Assembly: GCA_911728435.2 (NCBI GenBank)
Contig: OU452205.1
Span: forward strand, 7,694,260 to 7,758,259
Direction of reading: 5' to 3'
Source of the DNA: Apoderus coryli
Lineage: Eukaryota; Arthropoda; Insecta; Coleoptera; Attelabidae
DNA length: 64,000 nt
The notes below the pieces were generated by a model that saw only the letters and a program-made list of their open reading frames with translations, did no database searches and was not told the origin of the DNA. Made by a program: the position numbers and the translations under genes. Shown in pieces: positions 63,694-64,000 of this stretch (its first letter is position 1; each line of letters begins with the position of its first letter).

Positions 63694-64000
63694 ATGAGTC
63701 AAAGGAGAAATGAAAGAATGCGGCAGCCTGGAATGCCCCAGGGCACGTCTGGAGCCAACGCTGGACGTGGCAGTATGCGATCCGTTGGTGGTAGGTTGCT
63801 GAATAGGCGGGCACCTATCGCTCAAGAAACTACAGCCAACAGCAATAATGTGGAAATACCACCAGCTGACCCACAACCAGCAGCCAATGTTAGGGAGGAT
63901 AATCCTCCCCCCATAGCTCCTGGACGCAGTAGACGCATGAGATGGAGTACTAACTTGAATAAGGATGTCATGCGCTACTACTTCATAGCCACAAGCCTCG
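63694..64000 (+). CDS. Retroelement ORF, N-terminal part, runs off the window
   Basis: ATG at 63694 follows an in-frame TGA, and the frame stays open for 102 codons to the window end. It starts MSQRRNERMRQPGMPQG, has a Gly/Arg- and Pro-rich region and then RRMRWSTNLNKDVMRYYFIA, which resembles the start of the conserved region of a non-LTR retrotransposon ORF common in insects. Codon use is less AT-biased than in neighbouring sequence. The clade and the integrity of the rest cannot be judged. Confidence 0.6.
   Translation, partial: MSQRRNERMRQPGMPQGTSGANAGRGSMRSVGGRLLNRRAPIAQETTANSNNVEIPPADPQPAANVREDNPPPIAPGRSRRMRWSTNLNKDVMRYYFIATSL

Noticed and set aside
63363..63876. Minus-strand ORFs of 63-76 codons at the right edge
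   Set aside because: Antisense to the retroelement leader and ORF; one ends in a poly-Ile run made by the AAT tract.

Overview
This is an AT-rich eukaryotic window, most likely arthropod and probably insect. The reasons are GT-AG introns, TATA-driven small secreted-protein genes with AATAAA signals, and a mobile-element mix (Ty3/gypsy, several non-LTR groups, Penelope-like elements, Tc1/mariner, a tyrosine-recombinase element) typical of insect genomes. The order cannot be settled from the sequence. Most of the window is mobile-element sequence in various states of decay.

Layout. 0.3-1.4 kb: a 174-bp tandem satellite. 2-9 kb: non-LTR, mariner and Tc1 remnants; the Tc1-like element carries an inserted hammerhead-ribozyme fragment. 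9.2-21.3 kb: a nest. An old element with long inverted arms and a CXC-motif ORF was invaded by a 3.1-kb DNA transposon (TA duplication) and by a 6.2-kb Ty3/gypsy LTR retrotransposon (4-bp duplication, LTRs that read as identical). 21.7-22.9 kb: an RNase H-bearing non-LTR 3' fragment. 24-34 kb: mostly non-coding, with retroelement scraps, two hammerhead-like motifs and a perfect 22-bp hairpin.

34-60 kb, minus strand: the only host-like genes found. These are a cluster of small secreted proteins, assembled here from exons too short to stand out as ORFs: A (34058-36899, 59 aa), B (40982-47491, 125 aa), C (49821-50036, 5' end missing), D (52218-53641, 86 aa) and E (58266-60229, 91 aa). A, B, D and E each have a signal-peptide exon and a TATA box. 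All five have AATAAA after the stop, and every intron is phase 1, so all internal exons are interchangeable 1-1 modules. B and C share a Gly-rich exon; A and D share a C-terminal motif. Their function is unknown. Their introns hold MITEs, a 1.1-kb foldback element and retroelement fragments.

Between and beyond these genes lie a 631-bp element with a structurally complete hammerhead ribozyme and an 11-bp target duplication (40010-40640), a tyrosine-recombinase element (54550-55834) whose termini match a local MITE family, degenerate Penelope-like elements with hammerhead relics (50.9-52.0 and 60.9-62.9 kb), and the start of another retroelement ORF that runs off the right edge (63694-64000).

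The most notable signals are the hammerhead-bearing non-autonomous elements, with compensatory changes in stem I between copies; the phase-1 secreted-peptide cluster; the tyrosine-recombinase element with MITE-like inverted termini and adjacent hairpins; and a small myristoylation-plus-membrane ORF upstream of gag.
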